A DNA stretch of 26,788 nt from JBLIKP01 sp047635375 (lineage in GTDB: Bacteria; Bacteroidota; Bacteroidia; Sphingobacteriales; Sphingobacteriaceae), in assembly GCA_047635375.1 (NCBI GenBank), contig JBLIKP010000025.1, positions 1 through 26,788 on the forward strand. The letters run 5' to 3'. The position numbers and the translations under genes were made by a program. Positions 14,934 through 23,717 of this stretch are shown here, one piece after another (the first letter of the stretch is position 1; the number at the start of each line of letters is the position of its first letter). The notes beneath the pieces were generated by a model. The model was not told the DNA's origin, ran no database searches, and saw nothing but the letters and a program-made list of their open reading frames with translations.

Positions 14934-16130
14934 CTAACCTTTTTTAAGTGATTTTTTAGAAGAGATAATCTCCACAATGGTGTTTATTAAGAAAGTGAAG
15001 ATGAATAAAATACATCCTAAAACGAATAGGGCTTTATAATGAGCTCCCCCAATTGGGGCCTCACCAAGTTCTGCTGCGATTGTTGCAGGGATAGTCCTCA
15101 CAGGCTCTAAAAACGAACCAGGAATAACCGCAGCATTTCCAGTCACCATAAGCACGGCCATAGTTTCACCAATGGCGCGGCCTACACCAAGAATAGATGC
15201 AGTGGTAATACCTGAAATACTATAAGGAACAATAACTCGAACAATAGTTTGCCAATGCGTTGCCCCTAGGGCTAAACTTGCCATTTTCACCGATTTAGGG
15301 GTAGATCGAATAGCGTCTTCAGACAGAGTGATAATTGTAGGAAGTGCTATAATACCCAACATAATGGAGCCTGCAAGTGCGGTTTCTCCTACTGCTAGAT
15401 TGAATACTGACTGAATATAAGGCACGATAACCACCAATCCAAAGAATCCATAAACCACCGATGGGATACCGGCTAACAGTTCAATGGTGGGTTTTAAAAA
15501 TTTCAGGATATTGGGATGAGCTATTTCGGCCATGTAAATGGAAGCTCCTAACCCAAGTGGAATTGCAATAATAATGGAGCCAAGGGTTACCCATAAGGTT
15601 CCTAAAATAATGGGTAGAATTCCGAAAATTGCAGCAGGTTTTGCTGTTGGATACCAAGATTCACCAGTTATGAAATCAATGATGCTATTGTCGGCAACAA
15701 AAACATCTTGGAGCCCATCAGGCATATATTTTTCTGGAAAAATCGCAAAAATTCCTGGCGTCGACTCTACATTAGTCTGAATAATGGCAGAAAGATTTTC
15801 AAAGGATTCTCCTAATTGTTCTTCGTCATAACGTTCACTAAGGTAATCGAAATCGAAAACGGTTATAGGTTCATCATTGCCACCCAACATCTTCCAATTG
15901 ACGATTTCACTTTCGTAAATAAGGCGAATTTGATCGGCGTCAAGCTCTTTTACAGGATTACTCTCATTAATAACGAGTGCATATCCCTCACTAACTGGAG
16001 GGACAGAGAACAATCCAAATCCTTCCCGGAAAAGGAAAACAATAATTAAAATTACCGCTATTGAGGATACCGTTCCACACAGCCCCAATAGGGATTTTAT
16101 AAATACTTCCTTTATTTGTTTACCCTTCAC
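14934..16130 (-). CDS. pstC: Phosphate ABC transporter permease PstC with a PstS-like insertion
   Basis: Inner-membrane permease of the Pst importer, 398 aa against roughly 320 for E. coli PstC. Helix 1 (about 13-35) ends in the family motif F-R-E-G. The next expected motif, D-F-I-T-G-E-S-W-Y-P, comes only at 152-161. The extra segment, about 48-145, reads like part of a PstS lobe: A-L-V-I-N, N-P-V-K, a D-Q-I-R-L-I-Y helix, N-W-K-x-L-G-G-N-D-E-P-I, later S-T-P-G-I-F-A-I. The S-S-S-G-T-H phosphate loop of PstS has no counterpart. The permease core (170-398) has the normal L-G-A-T-H-W-Q-T coupling loop. The start codon is GTG, preceded in frame by a stop, so no longer start exists. Confidence 0.93.
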   Translation of the reverse strand: MKGKQIKEVFIKSLLGLCGTVSSIAVILIIVFLFREGFGLFSVPPVSEGYALVINESNPVKELDADQIRLIYESEIVNWKMLGGNDEPITVFDFDYLSERYDEEQLGESFENLSAIIQTNVESTPGIFAIFPEKYMPDGLQDVFVADNSIIDFITGESWYPTAKPAAIFGILPIILGTLWVTLGSIIIAIPLGLGASIYMAEIAHPNILKFLKPTIELLAGIPSVVYGFFGLVVIVPYIQSVFNLAVGETALAGSIMLGIIALPTIITLSEDAIRSTPKSVKMASLALGATHWQTIVRVIVPYSISGITTASILGVGRAIGETMAVLMVTGNAAVIPGSFLEPVRTIPATIAAELGEAPIGGAHYKALFVLGCILFIFTFLINTIVEIISSKKSLKKG

Positions 16131-16160
16131 CGGTTACTAATTTATATTAATTAAAATAAA

Positions 16161-16198
16161 AAAGGCCCCACAAAGATAAAACTCTAAGTGGCGCCTTT
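16161..16198 (-). terminator. Terminator or attenuator between pstS and pstC
   Basis: AAAGGCCCCAC (16161-16171) pairs with GTGGCGCCTTT (16188-16198) with one mismatch. On the minus strand this is followed by TTTTTTATTTT. It sits 27 nt past the pstS stop and 31 nt before the pstC start. Partial termination here would give much more PstS than permease, as is common for binding-protein operons. Confidence 0.85.
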
Positions 16199-16224
16199 AA
16201 AACATTTACGTCAATTAATTAACA

Positions 16225-17097
16225 TTACTTTCCCATTGCAGCAGGAATGTATCCCACTTTAGAAACGATGTTTTGTCCTTCCTCAGAGAAGATGTAATCT
16301 AAGAATGGCTTTACCGCCGATTCTTTACTATTTAAGTAGTAGTAAAATAACGGACGAGTGATTGGGTAAGTTTTATCTTCAGCAGTCTCGGCGCTAGGAA
16401 CTACGAAAGTCGCACCCTGGTCGTAAGAAACTGAAAGCGCTTTAACCGTTTTTTCTAAATAAGCCAATCCAACATATCCAATAGCACCTTTAGTTTGAGT
16501 AACCGATTGAATGATTGCACCCGTTGCTGGCATTAATAAAATCTCAGCACCGAATTCTTTTTTATTGTTCACGACTTTTTTGAAGAAATCATGAGTTCCT
16601 GAAGATGACTCACGGCTGTATGCAACAATCTTCATGTCATCACCACCAACTTCTTTCCAGTTCTTTACTTTTCCTGTGAAAATAGCCTCTAACTGCTCAC
16701 GCGTTAATTGATTAACTTTATTATCGGCATGAACCACAATTGCAAGTGCATCGTAGGCAATAATTTTTTCAGTGAATGCTTTTCCTGATTCTTCAAGCTC
16801 AATTTTCTCACCTAATTTCATTGGACGAGAAGCCATTGCGATATCTGTATTACCTTCTTTAAATGCAGCAATACCCACACCAGAACCACCACCAACAACG
16901 GTAATTGAAGCTTCTGGGTTCTTAATCATGAACGACTCAGCTTCTTTTTGAGTTAATGGAAGAACAGTGTCACTACCTTTTATGGTAATGTCAAGCGTAG
17001 CTTTTGTAGCTACTTTATTTTCTGAATTTTGCTCACTAGCACCGCCACAGGCTGCTAAGAAAAGTCCACTAAGGGCAACAAATAATAATTTTTTCAT
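16225..17097 (-). CDS. pstS: Phosphate-binding lipoprotein PstS
   Basis: The substrate-binding protein of the Pst importer, 290 aa. A lipobox L-A-A-C with C17 as the lipidated cysteine anchors it to a membrane. Phosphate-binding motifs are G-S-D-T (41-44), G-S-G-V-G (71-75), D-I-A-M-A-S-R (85-91) and S-R-E-S-S-S-G-T (161-168). The segment D-A-L-A-I-V-V through N-W-K-E-V-G-G-D-D (116-154) is the one echoed in the PstC insertion. It is first in the operon, preceded by a Pho-box-like array and followed by an attenuator hairpin. Confidence 0.95.
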   Translation of the reverse strand: MKKLLFVALSGLFLAACGGASEQNSENKVATKATLDITIKGSDTVLPLTQKEAESFMIKNPEASITVVGGGSGVGIAAFKEGNTDIAMASRPMKLGEKIELEESGKAFTEKIIAYDALAIVVHADNKVNQLTREQLEAIFTGKVKNWKEVGGDDMKIVAYSRESSSGTHDFFKKVVNNKKEFGAEILLMPATGAIIQSVTQTKGAIGYVGLAYLEKTVKALSVSYDQGATFVVPSAETAEDKTYPITRPLFYYYLNSKESAVKPFLDYIFSEEGQNIVSKVGYIPAAMGK

Positions 17098-17162
17098 TTT
17101 TCTTTAGTTGTATACAGGGTTCATGTTCCCGTTTGTTTCAATTGCAAATTAAGTCATTTGCA

Positions 17163-17201
17163 TTTAATCTAGTATTATCCTAATGTTAAGTTAATGTTAA
17201 T
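17163..17201 (-). promoter_or_regulatory. Putative Pho box upstream of pstS
   Basis: On the plus strand bases 17183-17201 read ATGTTAAGTTAATGTTAAT, one base different from the porin site. xTTAA-type cores start at 17163, 17174 (one mismatch), 17185 and 17196, all 11 bp apart. Read on the pstS coding strand it is TTAACATTAACTTAACATTA, close to two TTAACA hexamers with 5-nt spacing as in Bacillus PhoP boxes. It ends about 66 nt before the pstS ATG. A -7-like TAATTTG lies downstream at about 17145-17151. Confidence 0.65.
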
Positions 17202-17212
17202 TGATGCAAGAA

Positions 17213-17253
17213 TAAAAAATCCCCCACCGACTTAAGCCAATGGGGGATAAAAA
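17213..17253 (-). terminator. Terminator after the 554-aa PKD gene
   Basis: ATCCCCCACCGA (17219-17230) pairs with CCAATGGGGGAT (17237-17248) around CTTAAG. The eight outer pairs are perfect and the inner ones include G-T wobbles. T/A runs flank both sides, so on the minus strand it ends the transcript of the PKD/T9SS gene just before the pstS promoter region. Confidence 0.9.
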
Positions 17254-17268
17254 TTTATTATACAATTC

Positions 17269-18933
17269 TTAGTTTTTCACAATACGTGTTACGCCTAAAT
17301 CTCCCTTAGACGAAATAACTTTTACTAAATAAACTCCCTTCGAAAGACCAGAAAGGTCCAATGCAGACTCATTTTGGAATGATGAAATTAAGCTCCCTGT
17401 CATAGAAATAACCTGAACTTGGTATTCTTCAATTTGAGAAGGAAGGGTTAACTGTCCACCATTTTCAAATGGATTTGGAGCAAATGAAATGGTCATATCA
17501 AATTTATTGTCGGCTATAGCAGAAGCTACATCGGCGATTACAACCGTTTGACAGGCTTCATTTCCACCAGCCGAGTTTGAAGCTGTTAAACAAACTTCAT
17601 AAGAACCTGCTGCGGCGTAGGAATGAGTTGGGTTTTGTTTGTTTGAGTTAGTACCATCGCCAAATGACCATGCAAATGTGGTTGGGTTATTTACACTATT
17701 ATCAGTAAAAACCACTTCCGTTTCGCTAACTGCAAAGTCGAACGCAGCCTCAGCGGCAATAACGGTAGAGGTTACATTTACCATTTTTGTAAAAGTATCA
17801 GCTCCAGCTATATTTTCAACCACAAGAACAACCTCATATTCTCCTTCAGCAGAATAAGTATAAGCTGGACTTTGCTCATCAGACGTTCCACCATCGCCAA
17901 ATGACCATGACCAAATTTGCGGATCATTTTCACTTAAGTCAGTAAAGGATACTTCAAATTTATCGGCGATTAAAGAAAAATTAGCCACGGGTGCTGCAGA
18001 AACGGTAATAAATGATTCTTTCAACATTGTGTTTGAACCCGTTGAGTTTGTAACCACCAACATCACATCATAAGTTCCGCCCTTACTATAGGTATGGATT
18101 GGATCTTTCTCTTCTGAAGTATTTCCATCACCAAAATCCCAAGCATAAGCATCAGGATTTCCTTGTGAAGTGCTTGAAAAATTTACTGGCTCATCAGTAT
18201 TTAAGTTCGTCTTGTTTGCTTCGAAATCGGCCGTTGGCGCTTGTGGTGTTGCAGTACCCGCTTCCACAATAATATCATCGATATTCATGGCGTCAGTATT
18301 ACAAAATCCAGTTGTAGACAAATAAGTAATCCATCTTAGCTCTACAAAATCAAGACCTTCTAATGCAGCAGGTAATGCAGTTGGTCCAAATTGCGTTGCC
18401 TCAACCGCATCAGATTTTCCAATAAAATTATTGTCGGCTAAATCCACCCATACACCGTCGTTTGCTGTGCGGTACTGTAACTGAATATGGCAAGTATTCT
18501 GAGCACTTGCCAAAACGGTAGATCCTTTCCAACTCACGTTTATATCTGAAGCTCCTTTTGTATTTAGCGCCACGTGGACTGCAAGAGGTACTCTATAAAC
18601 GATTGTTTCGGTTCCCTGCGTTGCCGAGGTACAATAGGTTCTTATGGTTAAACCATTTTCACCTGCATTTTTCAAGAATCCAGCGGCATCTTGTCCCTGA
18701 CCTACACTATAAGGCCCTACACCTTGTAAATCTGTTGGGGCTTGTGCATAACCTGCAGGGAATTCTGGGGACTCGGTGGCTCCCATTGATTGAATAAATT
18801 CTGTAGAACTTGGATCAGAATATCCCCCAAAGGAAAACTTGCCATTTGCCACAACATGTGGAGTTAACTCTAATTGAGCATAAGTGTTTAGGGCTCCTGC
18901 CGCAAGGACTAGGAAAAAGAATAATTTTTTCAT
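17269..18933 (-). CDS. T9SS-exported protein with three PKD domains
   Basis: An exported protein of 554 aa. A signal peptide (1-19, ending T-Y-A-Q) is followed by an N-terminal domain of about 210 residues with a jelly-roll-like pattern (I-Q-L-Q-Y-R, L-D-F-V-E-L-R-W, N-I-D-D-I-I-V-E), as in carbohydrate- or surface-binding modules. Three PKD domains follow, with W-D-F-G-D-G near 266 and W-S-F-G-D-G near 345 and 425. The last 80 residues are a T9SS sorting domain (A-P-N-P-F, then L-S-G-L-S-K-G-V-Y-L-V-K-V, ending R-I-V-K-N). No catalytic residues stand out. It lies between the TonB receptor and pstS but is bounded by terminators on both sides. No Pho-box array is visible before it, so membership of the phosphate group is uncertain. 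Confidence 0.85.
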   Translation of the reverse strand: MKKLFFFLVLAAGALNTYAQLELTPHVVANGKFSFGGYSDPSSTEFIQSMGATESPEFPAGYAQAPTDLQGVGPYSVGQGQDAAGFLKNAGENGLTIRTYCTSATQGTETIVYRVPLAVHVALNTKGASDINVSWKGSTVLASAQNTCHIQLQYRTANDGVWVDLADNNFIGKSDAVEATQFGPTALPAALEGLDFVELRWITYLSTTGFCNTDAMNIDDIIVEAGTATPQAPTADFEANKTNLNTDEPVNFSSTSQGNPDAYAWDFGDGNTSEEKDPIHTYSKGGTYDVMLVVTNSTGSNTMLKESFITVSAAPVANFSLIADKFEVSFTDLSENDPQIWSWSFGDGGTSDEQSPAYTYSAEGEYEVVLVVENIAGADTFTKMVNVTSTVIAAEAAFDFAVSETEVVFTDNSVNNPTTFAWSFGDGTNSNKQNPTHSYAAAGSYEVCLTASNSAGGNEACQTVVIADVASAIADNKFDMTISFAPNPFENGGQLTLPSQIEEYQVQVISMTGSLISSFQNESALDLSGLSKGVYLVKVISSKGDLGVTRIVKN

Positions 18934-19028
18934 TCTAAGAGTAGTTTATGTTTTAGTGTTTAAAATTTCGACCAGCGAGTATTTAAGCCAATCTACACTT
19001 TGACCTTAAAATAGTACAATGGTTGCAT

Positions 19029-19063
19029 ATAAAAATCCCGCGCCACATAATATGTAGCACGGG
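19029..19063 (-). terminator. Terminator after the TonB receptor gene
   Basis: CCCGCGCCACAT (19037-19048) and ATGTAGCACGGG (19052-19063) form a 12-bp stem with two wobble pairs and a 3-nt loop. On the minus strand it is followed by ATTTTTAT. It ends the TonB receptor transcript 28 nt after the stop codon. Confidence 0.9.
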
Positions 19064-19090
19064 ACCGTCAAACATATACTCAGGAAAGTA

Positions 19091-21937
19091 TTACAGACTG
19101 TAGGAAAGCCCTAAAGAAAAGGTTCTCCCCACATTATAGCTTTGGAAAATGTAAGCCTTGTTATTGTATTCAAGTTCTTTCGAGAATCCTGAATTAAGAA
19201 TATTATTTACTCCAAACTTTAATTTCACATTTTCTCCCAATGATTTTTTCACGCTTAAATCCAAAATCTGCCTTGAGGATTCATAAATATCTGGCGTCCC
19301 ATTCAAGCCTACCTCAGCAAGTCGCTTACCATAAATATTTACCGACAATACCACATCTAATCCAAGTGAATCGGAGGAGTAAGATAAGTTGGCATTTACG
19401 ATGAAGGGCGATTGATCTTGGAATGGTCTTGAGTTTTCAAACTCTGGGTTGAAATCACTTATTATTTTAAACTCTGTAGAATCAATATCAACTTTGGACT
19501 TAATTAAGGATACGTTAGCGCCTAATTTTAAATTTTGAAGTTCAGGAAGGATAATTCCTAAACCTTTTCTCAATTCAAACTCTAGCCCATACACCTTTGC
19601 TTCGGCAACATTTTGAAATTGGATTTCAGGGTTTGATGATACTGGCGAAAAGGTTTTAATTATTGGGTTTTCGAATTGCTTTAGATAACTGCTCACTGCG
19701 AAAACATCCCCTGGAGCAGGATAATATTCATATCGTAGGTCGTAGTTTTTAATTTGCGTACGCTCTAAGTTTGGATTTCCTACATATACAAATCCACCAA
19801 TAAAGTCAAAGGAAACAAAGGGTGCCAATTCACGCATATTCGGGCGAGCCAAGGTATGTGTGTAAGACCCTCTAATGTTCATTTTTTCGGTCAGGTTGTA
19901 TACTAAGTTTAGGGAAGGAAGAATATCGAATTTTTTGATTTCCCCAGTTTCCTTTGTTGTGTCAGCACTACTTACTAGGATATCGGTTTTTTCTATACGC
20001 GCACCACCAATAAACTGCAGCTTCGGCGCAAGCCTTAACACAGTCATTGCATAAAAAGACGTGATGGATTCGTTTCCTTGGTACTGATTTGAAAGAATAG
20101 TCTCGTCGGTCATGAAGTTACCAAAGACTTGCCTGTTTCTCGCACTATCATAACCAATGATTCCTGTATTGGCATCGGCAAAGTAAGCGTCCACATCACC
20201 GTTGTATCTTTCGCCATCACGACTTTGAACTTGGAATCGGTTTTCCGTAAACTTTCTATCTTTTGTTGAGTAGTAGCTACCAAATTTCACCATATTCTCC
20301 TTGTTCATTTCCTGCAGGATGGGCAAAGAGAAATCAATTCTTGCTTGGTATTGATTGTCGACCAAATCCCTAAAATAATGGAATGGCAAATCATACTCTG
20401 AGGGAGAGATAAAGTGCAAGGAATCACCACGACGGTCGCTAGCGAAGAATTTCAAGTCTGGCTCATGCTGAGAAGACTCAGTATATCCACCACTCCAGTT
20501 CATTTCCAGACCTTTAAACTCGTTAAACGTGTGTTTCCCTTCAATTTGGTAAGTTTCTAACTCCCTTTCTAAGTAATGTAGCGTTCTAGTTTCAAACACA
20601 TTACGGCTATCCGAAATCACACCCGGATAACTACCTGACTGGTAGCGAGTAACTATTTCGGCATCGTGATTATAGATTGCATTAAAGCCAATAATATGAT
20701 TTGGATTAAGTTTAAGCGCCACTTTAAAAAGCCCTCCTACTTGAGGACTCTCGACACTTTTATGGTCGTCGAACTCGTAAATTCTATTTAATTCTTCAGC
20801 CTTTCGGTCAGATAATTCCCAACCAGCAGAAGTCCCATTTTCAAATCCAGAATAACTTTTATTATAATTTAGACCTCCAAATACACCCAAGGTTTTTCCT
20901 AAAAACGGGAACTGGTTTCCCATTGAAAAAGCCATTCCAGAGTTAAGCGGAGTAGACTTGGTGGTCGTTGTGTAGGATGAGTTTATTGACTTACTTGTGG
21001 CATCAAGAATCGCAGCTAAAGAATCGCTTTTACGTGCCGTTATTGGAAAACTACTCACCATGTTTTGAGTAACCGAAGGATCCTTTAAAAGTTCAGGTAA
21101 TTCCCTTGAACGGTCAAATCCTATCCATGCATTATCACCGGTACTGTGAGTTAGGAAATTATCTGATAATGACGTTTCCGTGTTATATCCCATTGACGTT
21201 GAAAATCCCAGGGTAAGCTTCTCAGGAAAATTTTTAGTGGTGATATTAATATTTCCACCTGTAAAGTTAGCAGGTTGATCAGGGGTGAAGGTTTTGCTTA
21301 CAATAATATTGTCAAGCATATTGCTTGGAATTAAATCCATTTGTACGCTATTCTTGTAAGGATCTGTTCCGCTTAGATTTTGTCCGTTAAGTTGGGTATT
21401 TGTATATCGGTCACCTAGCCCACGGACTACCACAAATTTCCCACCCACCACTGTGGCTCCAGAAATTTTCTGCATACTTTCGGCGGCGTTGCTACTTCCG
21501 TATTTTGCCATTTCTTGAGAAGAAATCCCATCTTGAATGGTTATAGCCTTGGCTTGGATAGCAAGCAATGAATTTTCAGTATTTTCAATTCTTCTTGCTT
21601 GAACCATAACTTCACCTATTTCCAATAAAGAAGGTTCCATTTGGAAATCAAGCTTTACCGCCTGACCTGCTTTTACTTGCACATCAGTAAATTTTTTCGT
21701 TTTGTAGCTCATATAAGAAGCTACCACATTGTATTTCCCTGGTTTTAGGTTGTTGATGGAAAAATTTCCATCAAAATCAACCACACTCCCATTTGTAGTA
21801 CCCTCGATAATCACAGTAACTCCAATTAATGGAAAAGCGGCTTCCTTGTCGGTAACTTTTCCTTTTATTGAACCGCTTTGAGCAAAAACCCCAAAAGGGA
21901 CTATTATTGCCACAATTAGCGTTAATAAATTCTTCAT
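19091..21937 (-). CDS. TonB-dependent outer-membrane receptor
   Basis: A 948-aa outer-membrane active transporter. It has a signal peptide (1-20, ending V-F-A-Q), a carboxypeptidase-D regulatory-like domain (about 22-105, with G-K-V-T-D, G-V-T-V and V-D-F-D-G-N-F), a plug domain (about 130-240, with V-V-V-R-G-L-G-D-R-Y and G-G-N-I-N-I-T-T-K), and a beta-barrel to the C-terminus. No SusD-like partner is next to it, so it is not a classic polysaccharide locus. Instead the gene upstream encodes a T9SS beta-helix-like protein, and the pair is followed by pst genes. With the Pho-box-like sites ahead of the upstream gene, a role in phosphorus acquisition is plausible. The substrate cannot be read from sequence. 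Confidence 0.88.
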   Translation of the reverse strand: MKNLLTLIVAIIVPFGVFAQSGSIKGKVTDKEAAFPLIGVTVIIEGTTNGSVVDFDGNFSINNLKPGKYNVVASYMSYKTKKFTDVQVKAGQAVKLDFQMEPSLLEIGEVMVQARRIENTENSLLAIQAKAITIQDGISSQEMAKYGSSNAAESMQKISGATVVGGKFVVVRGLGDRYTNTQLNGQNLSGTDPYKNSVQMDLIPSNMLDNIIVSKTFTPDQPANFTGGNINITTKNFPEKLTLGFSTSMGYNTETSLSDNFLTHSTGDNAWIGFDRSRELPELLKDPSVTQNMVSSFPITARKSDSLAAILDATSKSINSSYTTTTKSTPLNSGMAFSMGNQFPFLGKTLGVFGGLNYNKSYSGFENGTSAGWELSDRKAEELNRIYEFDDHKSVESPQVGGLFKVALKLNPNHIIGFNAIYNHDAEIVTRYQSGSYPGVISDSRNVFETRTLHYLERELETYQIEGKHTFNEFKGLEMNWSGGYTESSQHEPDLKFFASDRRGDSLHFISPSEYDLPFHYFRDLVDNQYQARIDFSLPILQEMNKENMVKFGSYYSTKDRKFTENRFQVQSRDGERYNGDVDAYFADANTGIIGYDSARNRQVFGNFMTDETILSNQYQGNESITSFYAMTVLRLAPKLQFIGGARIEKTDILVSSADTTKETGEIKKFDILPSLNLVYNLTEKMNIRGSYTHTLARPNMRELAPFVSFDFIGGFVYVGNPNLERTQIKNYDLRYEYYPAPGDVFAVSSYLKQFENPIIKTFSPVSSNPEIQFQNVAEAKVYGLEFELRKGLGIILPELQNLKLGANVSLIKSKVDIDSTEFKIISDFNPEFENSRPFQDQSPFIVNANLSYSSDSLGLDVVLSVNIYGKRLAEVGLNGTPDIYESSRQILDLSVKKSLGENVKLKFGVNNILNSGFSKELEYNNKAYIFQSYNVGRTFSLGLSYSL

Positions 21938-21960
21938 TTCCTTTGGTATATGTTTGTTTG

Positions 21961-22023
21961 AAAAATTCCCTTCATAAGCGCTAAAGGCTTATGAAGGGAA
22001 TAAAATTTAACCGTTAGGTTAAA
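21961..22023 (-). terminator. Double hairpin terminator between secreted protein and TonB receptor
   Basis: Directly after the stop codon of the 555-aa gene (minus strand) comes a small hairpin, TTTAACC-TAAC-GGTTAAA (22006-22023). A perfect 15-bp stem follows (21987-22001 with 21965-21979) and ends in T5. The TonB receptor gene starts only 24 nt further on, with no room for a separate promoter of normal size, so readthrough at reduced level is likely. Confidence 0.88.
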
Positions 22024-22024
22024 A

Positions 22025-23692
22025 TTATTTTGCAATCATTAGACCACTTACTGTTCCTGAAGCAGTAGTGATTGAGTAAATGTATGTTCCTGCAGATACC
22101 TCGTTATTGAAGTTTACCATGTGAGATCCAGCAGACATTGGAGCGTTCTCTAAAAGAACCGCCACAACCTTACCCGTGATATCAGAAACTTTAACCGTTA
22201 CGTTATCGTTCGATTTCAAGTTAAATGGGATCACCGTTGAACCTGTGAAAGGGTTTGGGTAGTTCTGAAGAGCAACTTGATTATTTCTTTGAGCAATTCC
22301 TGTAACGGCTGATAAATGTCCGTACTCATCAAGAGCGGTCCATCCTTTTAACCATAACAAATCACCAAAAGCACCTTTGTAAGAAACTTCCGTAAAGAAC
22401 TCATCACCTGTTGGGATAGAAGCACCCGCTTTCATAGCAGCTGAACCAGCTGTTGGGCGAGGATCTAAACCACCATCATTTGAACGGCTGATAGCTGTTA
22501 ACCCTGGATTTTCAATAGAGTTATTGTTGGTAGTAAGGTGGCTGATTAAAAACTGAGCCGTTGAATCTTCAGCTTCTGGAGTTGAACGAAGTAAACCGTT
22601 TGTAGCATTTACTTCAAACTTATCTCCTGCTCCGAAATCGAAGAATAAGTTATTTAATAGGTTTAAATTTCCTTCTTCCATTCTTTGACGGCTGTCAACA
22701 CCCTTAGCTTCTGGCAGATCTTCTACCTCTAATGCGTGGTTTGCAAACCCTTGAAAAATTGAATTAGCATAAGTACCGCCTGCGGCATCACGGAAGTGAA
22801 TTGCAGTAGAGTTTTTAGCAGCAGCACCAACACCAGAACCAATATAAGTAGCATTATAAATTGTTGGATTAGAATAAGGCGTTTCTCCATCTGGCTTAGC
22901 ACCATCATGTTCTCCAGCGTTATCAGCATCATCAGATCCTAAAAGAGCGAACCAAAACTGACCTTTTCCGCGGTATCCTAAGTCGTAATCTACTGCATCA
23001 TCACCACAGTAAGAAACTGCAAGGTGAGTTACTTGAGCAGCACCTCCAAAGAATTCAATACCGTCATCGCTGTTAGCAATAATTTCGATGTAGTCAAAGG
23101 TTGTTCCGCTTCCAACACCACCAAGTGTTAAACCGTTTATCTCATCACCTGGAGCAAGTTCAGCCCCACCGTGACGGATAGATACATATTTTAATGTTCC
23201 GCTGTTATCAGCATCATTAGAACCACCATAAACAGCTCGAGATTCAGTAGTAGGAATCCCTTCGATATTAGCAGTATCAGCGGTTACAGCAACATTACCG
23301 TATCCTAAGATTACTAATCCTCCCCATAATCCACGATCTGTAGCTTCTAGGTCTGTTGCATTGGTTACATCATCAATTTCGGCAGTAAATATTACTGGCT
23401 CCGTTGAAGTTCCAATCGCGTTAATTTTTGCTCCTCTGGTAATAATTAATGCAGAGGCATTGTCTCCAGATGTAGGAGTTTCTTTTCCTTTAATAACAGT
23501 TCCAGCTTCAATATTTAGAATTCCTGCGTTTTCTAGGAATACGAAACCGTTCAACATGTAAATGTTGTTTTTTGTCCAATTGTAAGTTTCACCACCATTT
23601 AAATCAGCATCGGTAACGTTAACAACAGTTTGTGAAAAACCAGCAAGGCTAAATAACCCAAGCGCCAGTGTAGAGAATAATACTTTTTTCAT
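22025..23692 (-). CDS. T9SS-exported beta-helix-like protein
   Basis: An exported 555-aa protein. After a signal peptide (1-20, ending G-F-S-Q) residues 30-450 show short beta strands with repeated I-x-A-G-T-V-I-K-G, G-L-W-G-G-L-V-I-L-G and S-D-D-G-I-E-F-F-G-G turns, as in right-handed parallel beta-helices. Acidic turns (G-D-D-A-V-D-Y-D, G-S-D-D-A-D-N) could bind cations. The final 80 residues are a T9SS type A sorting domain (N-Y-P-N-P-F, K-V-S-D-I-T-G-K-V, A-G-T-Y-I-Y). I do not recognise an enzyme active site. It precedes the TonB receptor gene by 87 bp, and its upstream region carries two TTAA arrays with 11-bp spacing. It could capture or process a phosphorus compound at the surface for the receptor; this is inference. 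Confidence 0.85.
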   Translation of the reverse strand: MKKVLFSTLALGLFSLAGFSQTVVNVTDADLNGGETYNWTKNNIYMLNGFVFLENAGILNIEAGTVIKGKETPTSGDNASALIITRGAKINAIGTSTEPVIFTAEIDDVTNATDLEATDRGLWGGLVILGYGNVAVTADTANIEGIPTTESRAVYGGSNDADNSGTLKYVSIRHGGAELAPGDEINGLTLGGVGSGTTFDYIEIIANSDDGIEFFGGAAQVTHLAVSYCGDDAVDYDLGYRGKGQFWFALLGSDDADNAGEHDGAKPDGETPYSNPTIYNATYIGSGVGAAAKNSTAIHFRDAAGGTYANSIFQGFANHALEVEDLPEAKGVDSRQRMEEGNLNLLNNLFFDFGAGDKFEVNATNGLLRSTPEAEDSTAQFLISHLTTNNNSIENPGLTAISRSNDGGLDPRPTAGSAAMKAGASIPTGDEFFTEVSYKGAFGDLLWLKGWTALDEYGHLSAVTGIAQRNNQVALQNYPNPFTGSTVIPFNLKSNDNVTVKVSDITGKVVAVLLENAPMSAGSHMVNFNNEVSAGTYIYSITTASGTVSGLMIAK

Positions 23693-23717
23693 TGTTAATT
23701 TTTTAACTTTTGTTTGA

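Noticed and set aside
14930..14977. PstA start inside pstC, giving a 44-bp overlap
   Set aside because: The ATG at 14929, 4 nt after the pstC stop, gives a normal PstA N-terminus and normal spacing.
16200..16225. ATGTTAATTAATTGACG (minus strand) at the end of pstS as a Pho box
   Set aside because: The TTAA cores overlap at 4-bp spacing, the 5/6-bp pattern is missing, and the site is downstream of pstS.
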